A program made the position numbers and the translations under genes. The notes under the pieces were generated by a model that did no database searches, was not told where the DNA came from, and worked only from the letters and a program-made list of their open reading frames with translations. Shown in pieces: positions 1-9,834 of a stretch of DNA of 64,000 nucleotides. The number at the start of each line of letters is the position of its first letter. Within the stretch, counting starts at the first letter, position 1. The DNA comes from Dehalococcoidales bacterium (GTDB taxonomy: Bacteria; Chloroflexota; Dehalococcoidia; Lucifugimonadales; Lucifugimonadaceae), in the NCBI GenBank assembly GCA_009937255.1, contig JAACCT010000037.1:1-64000 (forward strand), read 5' to 3'.

Positions 1-886
1 TAAAATTTATACTTAATTTCTTTTTGTTATAAAATGGTGTATCTAAATGTAAACAAAAATAATATTTATAATTTTTTGAAATTATTTTTCCATTGTTTCT
101 CCAATTATTTTTATGATAAGAAATTTTTAGTTTATTTCTACAAATATTGCAAAATAAGATACCTAACCAAATATTTTTATTATAGGTTTTAGATAGAGGT
201 TTAGAATTAAGAATCTTTGCAACATTATCATAGATTTCAGTAGAAATAAGTCTTTGGTGAGAATTTGGAATTACTACATTGTATCTTCTATAAACTCCTA
301 TATAAAAATCATTTCTTATTAAATGATTAACACTTTGACTCGTAAAATTTTTCTTACTTAAGGTATTTATTCTTTTAACAGTTTCTATTAATGAATTAGT
401 TTCTAAAAATATAGAAAAAAGAGATTTCACTATATTAGATTCATCCAAGTTTATTTCAAAAAAACCAGAAGAGGTTTTTTTATAACCAAAAGGAACTTTA
501 CCTAAAACTTGACCCCTCGACGCTTTATTATTTATAGATTCCTTAATTTTAGAAATTCTTTCTGGATTTTTTCCAAAATAAGGTAAATATCTAATAGCAT
601 TTTGAAATGGATCTGGATAATCATATGAAGAACAATATATCAATACTTGAGATTTTTCAAAAAAAATCATTTTTTTACAAAATCCCAATAAATCTTTATC
701 TAAGAGTTTAGGTTCTAATATAATAATTTTTGAAATAAATTCTTTTTTTATAATTTCTTTAATATATGAAAAATTATTATTATCTGTAAAAATATCTATT
801 TCAAAATTTTCAAAACTACAAAAATCTAAAATTTTATTCTTTTCTTCAATATTAGAAATATCAGAAATCAAAGCTAAAGATTTCAA
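1..886 (-). CDS. Serine-recombinase-like protein, partial at window edge
   Basis: My own translation; absent from the ORF track because it runs off the left edge. A TTG start at 886 sits 6 nt after a GGAGT ribosome site and just after the upstream zinc-ribbon frame ends. The 295 visible codons follow the large serine recombinase layout: a short resolvase-like N-terminal region, then a Recombinase domain (ERISKIKES, then KVPFGYKK, then NHLIRNDFYIGVYRR), then the start of a zinc beta-ribbon (LFCNICRNKL). The N-terminal region is poor: where the family has Y-x-R-V-S it reads LISDIS, and where it has the ldRlxR arginines it reads EPKLLDKDL, so the catalytic arginines appear missing. It may be a DNA-binding relic or a repurposed recombinase rather than an active enzyme. 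Family assignment is from motif order; loss of activity is inference. Confidence 0.7.
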   Translation of the reverse strand, partial: MKSLALISDISNIEEKNKILDFCSFENFEIDIFTDNNNFSYIKEIIKKEFISKIIILEPKLLDKDLLGFCKKMIFFEKSQVLIYCSSYDYPDPFQNAIRYLPYFGKNPERISKIKESINNKASRGQVLGKVPFGYKKTSSGFFEINLDESNIVKSLFSIFLETNSLIETVKRINTLSKKNFTSQSVNHLIRNDFYIGVYRRYNVVIPNSHQRLISTEIYDNVAKILNSKPLSKTYNKNIWLGILFCNICRNKLKISYHKNNWRNNGKIISKNYKYYFCLHLDTPFYNKKKLSINF

Positions 887-890
887 AATT

Positions 891-1592
891 TTACTCCGCT
901 ATTAGTGATTTCCCACAATTACAAACTATAGGAGTAGTTGTTGATTTAATTTTTTCAATAAATGCATTCGGAAGTTCCATTTTGCAACAAGAACTAATAT
1001 TATTTTCTAATTTTGCAATTCCTATATTTCCACTTTTAGATAAAAAATTTTAATATAAATTTAAAACATTTTTGTTTAAGTCTTTAGACAAAGAATTCTT
1101 AATCTCAATTAAGCTATTTTTTTTTGCATCAAATGATTTAATTTGTTCTTTTAATTTTATTTCTAAATTATTCCAATTATCTTCAGATGTCATTATTTTA
1201 ATTTCCAAACTTTCTTTAAGTTCAGTTAATTTATTAATATTTTCTATAACTTTTAAACTTTTAGGATTTAAATCTTCCAATATATTAGTTTTAGATTGTA
1301 GCTCAAGTTCAATAGCTTCTACTTCTTTATTATTTCTTATTTTTCCTGAATATAATGTAGTATTTAATCCGTTAATAATTTCACTACATTCATCAATTGA
1401 CTGATTAATTTGAATTTGTAATTTATTTTGTTGATTTAATTTATCATCAATTATATTAACTTTTTGTTTCATATCAGGAATCCCTTTTTGAGATAATAAT
1501 TCTTTTTTGATAATCAATATCTTATTATCGATTAAAATTATTTCAGAATCGTGTTTTTGTATTTCAAAATAATACTGGTTTTCTTCTGACAT
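891..1592 (-). pseudogene. CT398-type coiled-coil/zinc-ribbon protein, interrupted by an in-frame stop
   Basis: The tracked ORF (1050..1592, 180 aa) is a long charged coiled coil starting MSEENQYYF, with an AAGAGGAAT ribosome site upstream. Its TAA (1050-1052) is followed in the same frame by about 50 more codons, to a TAA at 891-893, that encode the family's C-terminal zinc ribbon (GNIGIAKLE, then CCKMELP, then VCNCGKSL). Coiled coil plus C-terminal ribbon is the layout of the CT398/zf-RING_7 family, where a residue of the Y-x-x-[IL] segment before the conserved G-x-A falls exactly at the stop. The cysteine spacing is also off: SSCC and CNC replace the usual two CxxC pairs. Either a decayed gene, a sequencing error, or a stop that is read through. 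The coiled coil alone could still be made. The recombinase-like gene follows immediately and is probably cotranscribed. Confidence 0.65.
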
Positions 1593-1708
1593 AGATTCCT
1601 CTTAGTTGTTTTTCTTTAATATATAATACGCTATATAAGATATAAATAAGATTCTAATTATAATAATAAAATTTTACTTTTTAAAAATTAGAAAAATATA
1701 AATGGAGA

Positions 1709-3148
1709 TTGAAAATTTCAAATTTAAATTTACAAAAAACTAAAATTGTATGTACGATTGGTCCTTCATCTGAATCAATTGAAATCATTAAGGATTTATT
1801 AAACGCTGGTATGAACGTAGCAAGAATAAACCTATCTCACGGTGAAAATAAAGACCATAAAAAAATAATTTCTAATTTAAGAGAAGCTTCTAATTCTTTA
1901 AATAAATCTTTACCTATACTTGCTGATTTGCCTGGTCCTAAATATAGAGTAGGCATAATTCCAAATAATTTTTTGAATACTAATAAAAACGATTTATTAA
2001 GCTTCGAATGTGATGAAAGTACAGACACAACCGATATAAAGATTTGGCCATCTAGACTACACAATGATGTTCAAATAGGAGCAATATTATTAGTTGATGA
2101 TGGTGCTGTAGAACTAGAAGTTACAGAAATTCAAAAAACTAAAATCATAACAAAAGTAAATTTGCCAGGAAAAATAAGTAGCAATAAAGCTGTGGTAGCA
2201 AGAGGATTTCCTTCTATGCTAGATTATTTTACAGAAGAAACACAAAATGCTTTAGACTTTGTAATAGCAAATGATATAGACTATATTGGACTTTCTTATG
2301 TTAGAAATTCTGAAGATATAAAGAGAGTAAAATCTAAAATTGGAAGTAAAAATCTAAAAATTATTTCTAAAATTGAGCTACAAACTGCTTTAGATAATTT
2401 AGAAGATATAATTGACTGCTCAGATTCTATTATGGTTGCAAGAGGAGATTTGGGCGTACATCTTCCTATTTCTCAGGTTCCTGCAGCTCAAAAATTTATA
2501 ATTAATTCATCTAATAAAAAAGGTAAAGAAGTTATAACTGCGACTCAAATGCTTGAATCATTGACAGATAACCCTCAACCTACAAGTGCAGAATCAACAG
2601 ATGTACATAATGCGGTACTAGATGGATCTGATGCAATAATGCTTTCAGGTGAAACTTCAATAGGAAATTATCCAGTTAGAGCCGTTGAATTTATGAGAGA
2701 AATATCAAAAATCGCTGAAAATGATATCAATCATAATAACTTAAGAAATAAAAGATTAAAACATGTTGATTCATCTAGTTCGAATATTATAGATGAATTA
2801 ATTGCTCATGGAGCAGCTAACATTGCCGAACAACTTGATGCAAAATTAATAATTGCATTTACAGAATCTGGGTCTACTGCTGCTAGACTTGCAGCATATA
2901 GACCTTCACAAATAGTAATCGCATTATCTCCAGATAAAAAAGCTAGTATTAATTTAGGTTTAAGGTGGGGTGTAAATGCTATTAAGACTGATGGTTTTGA
3001 TCAAATTGAAAAAATGTTTACTTTTGCAGAAAATTTAGTAAAGAAAGAAAACCTTGCTTCTGAAGGCGATACAATAGTAGTGGTAGCAGGTTTACCAATA
3101 GGTTATAAAGGAAATACTAATCTTATACGAGTAATAAATATAAATTAG
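1709..3148 (+). CDS. pyk: Pyruvate kinase
   Basis: Cytosolic last step of glycolysis: phosphoenolpyruvate plus ADP to pyruvate plus ATP. At 479 aa it has the usual bacterial length. Seen: the N-terminal KTKIVCTIGPSSES and MNVARINLSHG strands, a B-domain insert after the barrel start, the metal/substrate loop ARGDLGVHLP, the signature TQMLESLTDNPQPT followed by AESTDVHNAVLDG and SGETSIGNYP, and a C-terminal alpha/beta domain ending in VVVAGLPIGYKG. The track start is TTG, only about 1 nt after GGAGA, so the exact start is uncertain; an ATG at 1702 is in another frame that stops quickly. It stands alone on the plus strand and its 3' end overlaps the convergent FAH gene by 4 nt. Confidence 0.96.
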   Translation: MKISNLNLQKTKIVCTIGPSSESIEIIKDLLNAGMNVARINLSHGENKDHKKIISNLREASNSLNKSLPILADLPGPKYRVGIIPNNFLNTNKNDLLSFECDESTDTTDIKIWPSRLHNDVQIGAILLVDDGAVELEVTEIQKTKIITKVNLPGKISSNKAVVARGFPSMLDYFTEETQNALDFVIANDIDYIGLSYVRNSEDIKRVKSKIGSKNLKIISKIELQTALDNLEDIIDCSDSIMVARGDLGVHLPISQVPAAQKFIINSSNKKGKEVITATQMLESLTDNPQPTSAESTDVHNAVLDGSDAIMLSGETSIGNYPVRAVEFMREISKIAENDINHNNLRNKRLKHVDSSSSNIIDELIAHGAANIAEQLDAKLIIAFTESGSTAARLAAYRPSQIVIALSPDKKASINLGLRWGVNAIKTDGFDQIEKMFTFAENLVKKENLASEGDTIVVVAGLPIGYKGNTNLIRVININ

Positions 3149-3999
3149 ACTTCTATAACAGTATTAGTTAATGTCCCTATATTTTCAATTGATATAGAAA
3201 TTTCATCACCTGGCTGTAGCGTAAAATCTTCTGGAGGTATAGTTCCTGTTCCTGTCATTACGGTTGAACCGTCAGGAATATCATTGCTTCTATGAAGCCA
3301 TTCATTAAGTTCCTCACATTTTCTTTTCATTAGATTTGTATTCCCTGAACCTGAAAATACTTCTTTAGAATTTCTTTTAATTATCATTTCAACTTTTAAG
3401 TTATTATAATCAATTAATTCAATTGGAACCCAACAAGGTCCAATTGATGCAGAATTATTAAAAATTTTCGCCTGAGGTATATATAGAGGATTTTCACCTT
3501 CAATAGATCTGCTTGACATATCATTACCTATTGTAAAACCAACTATTTTTCCATGAAATACAATAAAAGTTAGTTCAGGTTCTGGTACATCCCAAGTTGA
3601 ATCTTTTCGTATACCTACTTGATCATTATTACCCTTAATTCTCGCTAATGTACTCTTAAAAAAAGCCTCTGGTCTATCTGCTACATATACCTTTCCATAT
3701 ACATCTGGGGTATCAGATTCTGCTTGTCTTTCTTTCATAGAATCTTCATAAGTCACACCAAATGCCCAAGTTTCCAATGAATCAATTGGTATTCTTGGAT
3801 TAGAAAGCATTGGTTTAGGAAAAGTTCCATCTGTTGTATCCATGGTTTTTTTTAGATATTCAGAAACTGTTAGATCATTACTTAAAGCAACCTTAATTAA
3901 ATCTATAGATGTTTTTATAGATGGTCGTAATTTAGTAATATCTTTTATCTTTTTATCATCTTCTACAACTACTCTTTTTCCTATTTGATAAATTTTCAT
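3145..3999 (-). CDS. Fumarylacetoacetate hydrolase (FAH) family enzyme, possibly a 2-keto-3-deoxy-acid dehydratase
   Basis: An FAH-fold enzyme of 284 aa. Seen: the metal-ligand motif EPEL (in WDVPEPELTF), GFTIGNDMSSRSIEGENP, and the C-terminal MTGTGTIPP loop typical of the superfamily. The GNDMSSRSIEGENPLY stretch resembles 2-keto-3-deoxy-D-arabinonate dehydratases more than true fumarylacetoacetases, so sugar-acid breakdown is plausible, but substrate cannot be fixed from sequence. The track start is GTG at 4005, directly abutting AGAGAG; the ATG at 3999 has that purine-rich site about 6 nt upstream and is preferred. It is the last gene of the hspR-grpE-dnaK transcript (8-9 nt after dnaK), which is functionally unexpected, and it ends convergent with pyk. 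Confidence 0.85.
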   Translation of the reverse strand: MKIYQIGKRVVVEDDKKIKDITKLRPSIKTSIDLIKVALSNDLTVSEYLKKTMDTTDGTFPKPMLSNPRIPIDSLETWAFGVTYEDSMKERQAESDTPDVYGKVYVADRPEAFFKSTLARIKGNNDQVGIRKDSTWDVPEPELTFIVFHGKIVGFTIGNDMSSRSIEGENPLYIPQAKIFNNSASIGPCWVPIELIDYNNLKVEMIIKRNSKEVFSGSGNTNLMKRKCEELNEWLHRSNDIPDGSTVMTGTGTIPPEDFTLQPGDEISISIENIGTLTNTVIEV

Positions 4000-4008
4000 A
4001 ATCACTCT

Positions 4009-5901
4009 CTAAACTTCTTTATATTCACCATCAACAGTATCATCTTCATCAGATTTGTCATCATCATTTGTGGGTTCAGTAGGATTATTTTCCGGTTGAG
4101 GTAAATTTTGGCCAAAGGCTTGTAAGGCTAAATTTAATTTTTCTATGGCCTCATTAATTTCTTCAGATTCAGATTCTTCTACAGATAAAATATTTTTAAC
4201 ATTATCGATTTCGCTCTGGAGATCAGAAGTTATATTTTCTGGTACTTTTTCAGAATTTTCTTTAATAAGTTTTTCAGATTGATAAACAACAGCTTCTGCG
4301 GAGTTTTTTGCTTCAATTTTTGATCTGGATTTTTTATCTTCTTCAGCAAATTTTTCTGCATCTTTAATAATTTTATCTATTTCATCATCAGACATTCCAG
4401 ATCTTCCAGTTATAGTTATCTGTTGCTCTTTGTTTGTTGCTCTATCTTTAGCCTTAACTGTAACTATTCCATCAGCATCAATATCAAAAGTAACATCAAT
4501 TTGAGGTACGCCTCTAGGAGCTGGTTGTATACCATCTAATGAAAATCTTCCAATAGATACATTATCAGAAACCATATCTCTTTCACCTTGAACTACATGT
4601 ATTTCAACACTTGGTTGATTATCACCTGCTGTTGTAAATGTTTCAGTTTTAGAAGTTGGAATTGTAGTATTTCTTTCAATTAATGGTGTCTTTACTCCTC
4701 CTAATGTCTCTATACCTAAGGTTAGTGGAGTAACATCCAATAATAATACATCCTTGACATCACCTTGTAGAACACCAGCTTGAATAGCAGCCCCAAGTGC
4801 AACTACTTCATCAGGGTTGATAGATTTATTAGGTTCTTTCTTAAATAATTCTTTAACTTTTTTTCCAACAAGTGGCATTCTTGTCATGCCACCTACTAAT
4901 ACAACTTCATTTATCTCTTCGGCTTTTATTCCAGCATCTTTAATTGCATTCAAAGTTGGTTTTACTGTTTTTTCTACCAAAGGACCAGTAAGTTCTTCAA
5001 GTTTAGCGCGAGATAATGACATTTGAAGATGCTTAGGTCCGTTAGAATCTGCAGAAATAAAAGGGAGATTTATCTCTGTTTGATTCAAAGAAGATAATTC
5101 AATTTTAGATCTTTCAGCCTCAACTCTTATACGTTGTAATGCGGCAGCATCACTTTTTAAATCTATTCCATTTTCGTTTTGAAAATCATTACAAATGTAA
5201 TCAACAATTACATTATCAAAATCATCTCCTCCTAATTGAGTATCACCATTTGTAGATTTTACTTCAAAAACACCTTCTCCCAGTTGCAATATAGTAACAT
5301 CAAATGTTCCTCCACCAAGATCATAGACAGCTATAACTCTATCTCCTTCTTTATCAAGACCATATGCTAGAGAAGCAGCAGTTGGTTCATTAATTATTCT
5401 GAGAACTTCTAAACCAGCAATTTGTCCTGCTACTTTAGTTGCTTCTCTCTGAGAGTCATTGAAATAAGCAGGAACTGTAATTACAGCTTGATCAACTTTC
5501 TCTCCTAGCTTATTTTCTGCATCCTCTTTTAATTTTCTTAAAACCATAGCTGATATCTCAGCTGGAGCATGATCTTTATCACCTAACTTAATACCCAAAT
5601 CTCCATTAGTTCTCTTATTAAGCTTATAGGAGACCTTTGAAGATTCTTTTTTTATATCTGAATCTGCAATTCTGCGTCCCATAAATCTTTTTGCAGAGTA
5701 CACAGTATTTTCAGGATTAGTTATAGACTGTCTTTTTGCAGTCTCCCCAACAAATCTTTCATTAGACTTAACATTGAGTGCTACAACTGAAGGAGTTGTT
5801 CTTTTTCCTTCATTATTTTCAATTACAGAAGGCTCTCCTGATTCCATAACTGCCATAGCAGAATTAGTTGTTCCTAAATCTATACCTATTACTTTTGCCA
5901 T
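4009..5901 (-). CDS. dnaK: Chaperone protein DnaK (Hsp70)
   Basis: ATP-driven chaperone that binds exposed hydrophobic segments in the cytosol with GrpE and a J-protein (none is encoded in this window). 630 aa, normal length. Seen: the N-terminal phosphate loop [10 protein letters not shown], the actin-fold strand [23 protein letters not shown], the interdomain linker region [14 protein letters not shown], the substrate-binding domain ([14 protein letters not shown]-like [10 protein letters not shown]), and a disordered acidic tail ending [18 protein letters not shown]. The start ATG follows a purine-rich AAGGAAA stretch. Third gene of the hspR-grpE-dnaK transcript, so likely under HspR repression that DnaK itself may assist, as known for HspR systems. 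Confidence 0.98.
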   Translation of the reverse strand: MAKVIGIDLGTTNSAMAVMESGEPSVIENNEGKRTTPSVVALNVKSNERFVGETAKRQSITNPENTVYSAKRFMGRRIADSDIKKESSKVSYKLNKRTNGDLGIKLGDKDHAPAEISAMVLRKLKEDAENKLGEKVDQAVITVPAYFNDSQREATKVAGQIAGLEVLRIINEPTAASLAYGLDKEGDRVIAVYDLGGGTFDVTILQLGEGVFEVKSTNGDTQLGGDDFDNVIVDYICNDFQNENGIDLKSDAAALQRIRVEAERSKIELSSLNQTEINLPFISADSNGPKHLQMSLSRAKLEELTGPLVEKTVKPTLNAIKDAGIKAEEINEVVLVGGMTRMPLVGKKVKELFKKEPNKSINPDEVVALGAAIQAGVLQGDVKDVLLLDVTPLTLGIETLGGVKTPLIERNTTIPTSKTETFTTAGDNQPSVEIHVVQGERDMVSDNVSIGRFSLDGIQPAPRGVPQIDVTFDIDADGIVTVKAKDRATNKEQQITITGRSGMSDDEIDKIIKDAEKFAEEDKKSRSKIEAKNSAEAVVYQSEKLIKENSEKVPENITSDLQSEIDNVKNILSVEESESEEINEAIEKLNLALQAFGQNLPQPENNPTEPTNDDDKSDEDDTVDGEYKEV

Positions 5902-5926
5902 TATAAATTTCCTTTTCTATTAAAAA

Positions 5927-6424
5927 TTATTTTTCTTTTTTTTCAGCTATTGATACTAATATTGGTCGTAACAAATAGTCATTTTGTTTATATCCTGATG
6001 AGATTTGATTAACTATATCTCCATCTTCAAAATCAGTTGTTTGAATTTTGGTAATGGCTTCGTGAATATTAGGGTCAAATTTATCACCTTCTGTATAGTT
6101 AATTTCTATAAAATTAAAAGTTGAGAGAGTCGCAATAAAATTTTTATTGATAGAATCAATCCCTTGAATCCAAGATTTATACGTTTTAGTATTCACTTTA
6201 GCAGTCAGTGCCATATTCATTTGATCGATAATATTAATTATTTGATATAAAATTTTACGTTGAGATTTAACTTCAGAATCTTTCATATCTATACTAATTT
6301 TTTTTCTCAAATTAACTAGATCTGCTTGAGCTCTCTGAGCTATATCTAAATATTTATCTCTTTCATCCGATAGTTTTTCAATTTCATTTTCTAAATCTTT
6401 TATTTTTTTATTTGACTTTGCCAT
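5927..6424 (-). CDS. grpE: Nucleotide exchange factor GrpE
   Basis: Exchanges ADP for ATP on DnaK. 165 aa, slightly short for the family. The first 60 residues form the expected long charged coiled coil (LENEIEKLSDERDKYLDIAQRAQADLVNLRKK), followed by the four-helix region and the C-terminal beta domain with FDPNIHEAITKIQT and a GYKQNDYLLRPILVSIA ending, matching the family's G-Y-x-x-x-x-R-x-L-R-P-A-x-V signature. The gene lies 25 nt upstream of dnaK and 17 nt downstream of hspR on the same strand, consistent with one transcript and coordinated stoichiometry. Confidence 0.95.
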   Translation of the reverse strand: MAKSNKKIKDLENEIEKLSDERDKYLDIAQRAQADLVNLRKKISIDMKDSEVKSQRKILYQIINIIDQMNMALTAKVNTKTYKSWIQGIDSINKNFIATLSTFNFIEINYTEGDKFDPNIHEAITKIQTTDFEDGDIVNQISSGYKQNDYLLRPILVSIAEKKEK

Positions 6425-6441
6425 AAATACCTTTTTATTTT

Positions 6442-6888
6442 CTAAATCTTAATACCTAAATCTAAAAAAAGCTTTCTCAATTCTAAAGAAGCAACTTTTG
6501 CAGAATTTTTATAAAATTGACTACTAACCCCTTGTTCTAACAAGCCAACTATTTCTTGAATTCGCATAGATAAAGCTAACACTAATTTTGCACCTTCTAA
6601 ATTTAATCCATATTTTTCTGTAAGCAGTTTAACAATTTGTAACTTAATTAAGTCATTTTTAGAATATAACCTTCTTTTACCAATAGTTCTTGAGGGCTTA
6701 ACTAAACCATTTCTATCATATTTCCTCAAGGTATTAGGATGCATTGAAATCAAATCAGAAGCTACACTAATAGTATAAACACCTATAACTGGGTCATAAG
6801 CAAACTCTTGGCTTTCAATTTTTTGTTCATTTCTGCCAGTTGTAATTGAAACTGACTTAGAAATCATCCAACCTCGATTATTAATCAT
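6442..6888 (-). CDS. hspR: HspR-type MerR-family heat-shock repressor
   Basis: DNA-binding repressor of the dnaK operon. 148 aa from the start chosen here. Seen: the MerR helix-turn-helix preceded by PVIGVYTISVASDLISMHPNTLRKYDRNGL, then PSRTIGKRRLYSKNDL, then a coiled helix (ILxL-type) for dimerisation; VYxISVAxxLxxMHPxTLRxYDRxGLV is the HspR signature. The tracked ORF starts at 6924, but a near-consensus promoter lies over 6908-6936, so the real start is the ATG at 6888 (MINNRGW), which has AAGGG about 8 nt upstream. First gene of hspR-grpE-dnaK, so autoregulation is expected. A second HspR homologue sits upstream of clpC at 58.5 kb. Confidence 0.9.
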   Translation of the reverse strand: MINNRGWMISKSVSITTGRNEQKIESQEFAYDPVIGVYTISVASDLISMHPNTLRKYDRNGLVKPSRTIGKRRLYSKNDLIKLQIVKLLTEKYGLNLEGAKLVLALSMRIQEIVGLLEQGVSSQFYKNSAKVASLELRKLFLDLGIKI

Positions 6889-6907
6889 AAGTATTCCCTT
6901 GGTATAA

Positions 6908-6936
6908 AGTATAATTATTAACACGACTCATGTCAA
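6908..6936 (-). promoter_or_regulatory. Sigma-70-type promoter of the hspR-grpE-dnaK transcript
   Basis: On the minus strand a perfect TTGACA (-35, 6931-6936) and TATACT (-10, 6908-6913) are separated by 17 nt. The predicted transcription start is near 6901, giving a leader of about 13 nt before the ATG at 6888. The spacer contains TGAGTCGTG; I do not see a full HAIR operator (CTTGAGT-N7-ACTCAAG), so where HspR binds is not clear. Confidence 0.8.
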
Positions 6937-6956
6937 TTTAAAAAAGAATGAATCCG

Positions 6957-6999
6957 ACTAATTAATATTATAAATTTAATTAGTTAACACTTTGTTAAC
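6957..6999. repeat. Two nested inverted repeats between divergent promoters
   Basis: A 9-bp perfect inverted repeat (ACTAATTAA at 6957-6965, TTAATTAGT at 6976-6984) is followed directly by two copies of the palindrome GTTAAC (6983-6988 and 6994-6999) spaced by 5 nt. The cluster sits between the hspR promoter and the promoter of the small zinc-ribbon gene, so it is a candidate operator for either. No known consensus is matched. Confidence 0.45.
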
Positions 7000-7018
7000 G
7001 AATAAATTATAAAAAAGC

Positions 7019-7047
7019 TTGATTATTACGATAAGTGCAGTTATTAT
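7019..7047 (+). promoter_or_regulatory. Promoter of the small zinc-ribbon gene
   Basis: TTGATT (-35, 7019-7024) and TATTAT (-10, 7042-7047) with a 17-nt spacer on the plus strand. The predicted start near 7054 gives a leader of about 34 nt to the GTG at 7088. Confidence 0.55.
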
Positions 7048-7087
7048 ATTGGATTGAAAATAGTAAAAAATTATAAGGAAGTATTAA

Positions 7088-7246
7088 GTGATTTATTCTA
7101 AAATGTGCCAATGTGGTGGCGATATAGAGATAAATAGTCATTCAGAGGGCAAATATCACCTTGCTTGCATTCAATGTAGTAGGGAAATATCCAAAGATGA
7201 AGCTTTAGGCATGCTAAAAAAGATACAAAGTAGCAAAGTAGCCTAA
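7088..7246 (+). CDS. Small zinc-ribbon protein (52 aa)
   Basis: Below the ORF-track cutoff. A GTG start has AAGGAAG 6 nt upstream and a promoter at the right distance. The 52-aa product begins MIYSKMCQCGGDIEIN and carries CxC, then about 19 residues later CxxC (CIQCSREI), so it probably folds as a single zinc-binding ribbon. The C-terminus is a short basic helix. No family is recognised with certainty; small ribbon proteins of this kind are often accessory or nucleic-acid-binding proteins. It is convergent with atpC and shares its terminator. Promoter, ribosome site, cysteine pattern and terminator together make a real gene likely. Confidence 0.7.
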   Translation: MIYSKMCQCGGDIEINSHSEGKYHLACIQCSREISKDEALGMLKKIQSSKVA

Positions 7247-7247
7247 G

Positions 7248-7295
7248 TAATTATAGAGAAACTAATAAATTATTGAGAAAGTTTCTCTATAATTA
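7248..7295. terminator. Bidirectional terminator between the zinc-ribbon gene and atpC
   Basis: Perfect 16-bp inverted repeat (TAATTATAGAGAAACT at 7248-7263; its reverse complement at 7280-7295) around a 16-nt loop. The right arm lies in the last codons of atpC. Located between convergent genes, with A/T-rich arm ends that supply U-tracts in both directions. Confidence 0.75.
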
Positions 7296-7530
7296 TCGTT
7301 AACTTATCATTTGAAACTTCTAAAAAGCCTGCATCTATTTCGAATTCCGAACCTTCACCATTTTCCAAATTTACTATAATTTTACCTTTTGATAAAGATG
7401 ATAGTAGTGATGCATGTTTTGGCAAAATAGTCATTTGACCTAATGATCCCGGAGCAATAACACTTTTAGCTTCCCCTGAAAGTATTTCACCAGAAGGAGA
7501 TACTATATTTACATTTAAATTATTTGGCAT
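7270..7530 (-). CDS. atpC: ATP synthase epsilon chain
   Basis: F1 central-stalk subunit that couples rotation and regulates hydrolysis. 86 aa: only the N-terminal beta-sandwich is present (LNVNIVSPSGEILSGEAKSVIAPGSLGQMTILPKHA), without the C-terminal helical hairpin found in the longer, usually 130-140 aa versions. Family members of this short type are known, so it is not evidently truncated, but the C-terminal inhibitory function is expected to be absent. Last gene of the atp operon, 5 nt after atpD, ending inside the bidirectional terminator hairpin. Confidence 0.93.
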   Translation of the reverse strand: MPNNLNVNIVSPSGEILSGEAKSVIAPGSLGQMTILPKHASLLSSLSKGKIIVNLENGEGSEFEIDAGFLEVSNDKLTIIIEKLSQ

Positions 7531-7535
7531 TTAAT

Positions 7536-8957
<1,422 letters not shown>

Positions 8958-8965
8958 TTACTCCT

Positions 8966-9829
8966 TTATTTACCTTCTAATGCAGATATACCGCCAATTA
9001 AGTCTAGTAGTTCTGCAGTTATTGTTTCTTGCCTTGCTTTATTTAAATCTAATGTAAGTTCTCCGATTAGTTCGTTTGCATTATCTGTTGCATTTTGCAT
9101 AGCTACCATTCTCGCAGAATGTTCGCTTGCAAAAGATTCTAAAATTGACTGATAAATTTGAGACCTAACATATTTAGGCGTTATATCTTTTAAAACATCA
9201 TATGCTGAAGGCTCATAAATATAATCTTTAGATCCAATTAAATTTGTAGATTCAGGATTAGAAATAGGGAGTATTACTTGAGACTTAGGTACTTGGGATG
9301 TCGTGTTGAAGAATTCACTGTAAAGTAAATCTACTTGATCCCACTTTTTCTCAAGAAATCCTTTAATTGCAATTTCTGAAATTTTAATAGTATCTGATAA
9401 TTCAGGTCTATCAGGTATTATTAATTGTTCAACTATATCATGTCCTCTAGAGTTTAAAAATCTAAATCCTTTTTTACCAACTGACAAAATAGTATAATTT
9501 TCTTCAGAAGAACTTATAACTTCTAGAGCTTTTTTATTTATATTTCCCACCAAAGCTCCAGCAAGTCCTCTTTCAGGAGTAATTAAAATCATCAGTTTAT
9601 TTTTGATTACTCTATTTTCTAGTAAGGGTATATTTTCTTTTTCTTCATCGACTGATGAAGAAAGATTCATTAATAATTTATATAAAGTTTCTGAATATTT
9701 TTTACCCTGCATTACTTGATCTTGTGCTCTTCTCATCTTAGAGGCAGCAATTAACTGCATAGCACCTGTTACTTTTGAAGTATTAGATACAGATCGTATT
9801 CTAGCTCTTAATTCTTTAGTACTTGGCAT
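8966..9829 (-). CDS. atpG: ATP synthase gamma chain
   Basis: Rotor shaft of F1. 287 aa, normal length. Seen: the N-terminal coiled-coil helix (MPSTKELRARIRSVSNTSKVTGAMQLIAASKMRRAQ), the central Rossmann-like domain containing ITPERGLAGALVGNINK, and the conserved C-terminal helix SARMVAMQNATDNANELIGELTL. It is 11 nt upstream of atpD and 5 nt downstream of atpA; likely one transcript. Confidence 0.97.
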   Translation of the reverse strand: MPSTKELRARIRSVSNTSKVTGAMQLIAASKMRRAQDQVMQGKKYSETLYKLLMNLSSSVDEEKENIPLLENRVIKNKLMILITPERGLAGALVGNINKKALEVISSSEENYTILSVGKKGFRFLNSRGHDIVEQLIIPDRPELSDTIKISEIAIKGFLEKKWDQVDLLYSEFFNTTSQVPKSQVILPISNPESTNLIGSKDYIYEPSAYDVLKDITPKYVRSQIYQSILESFASEHSARMVAMQNATDNANELIGELTLDLNKARQETITAELLDLIGGISALEGK

Positions 9830-9834
9830 ATTAA

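Noticed and set aside
1072-1404. Plus-strand 110-aa ORF
   Set aside because: Antisense shadow of the coiled-coil gene; hydrophobic Ser/Phe/Leu composition typical of reversed AT-rich coding DNA, with no ribosome site.
6889-6924. HspR start at 6924 as given in the track
   Set aside because: It would start upstream of the -10 box of the promoter and lacks a ribosome site; ATG 6888 has both.
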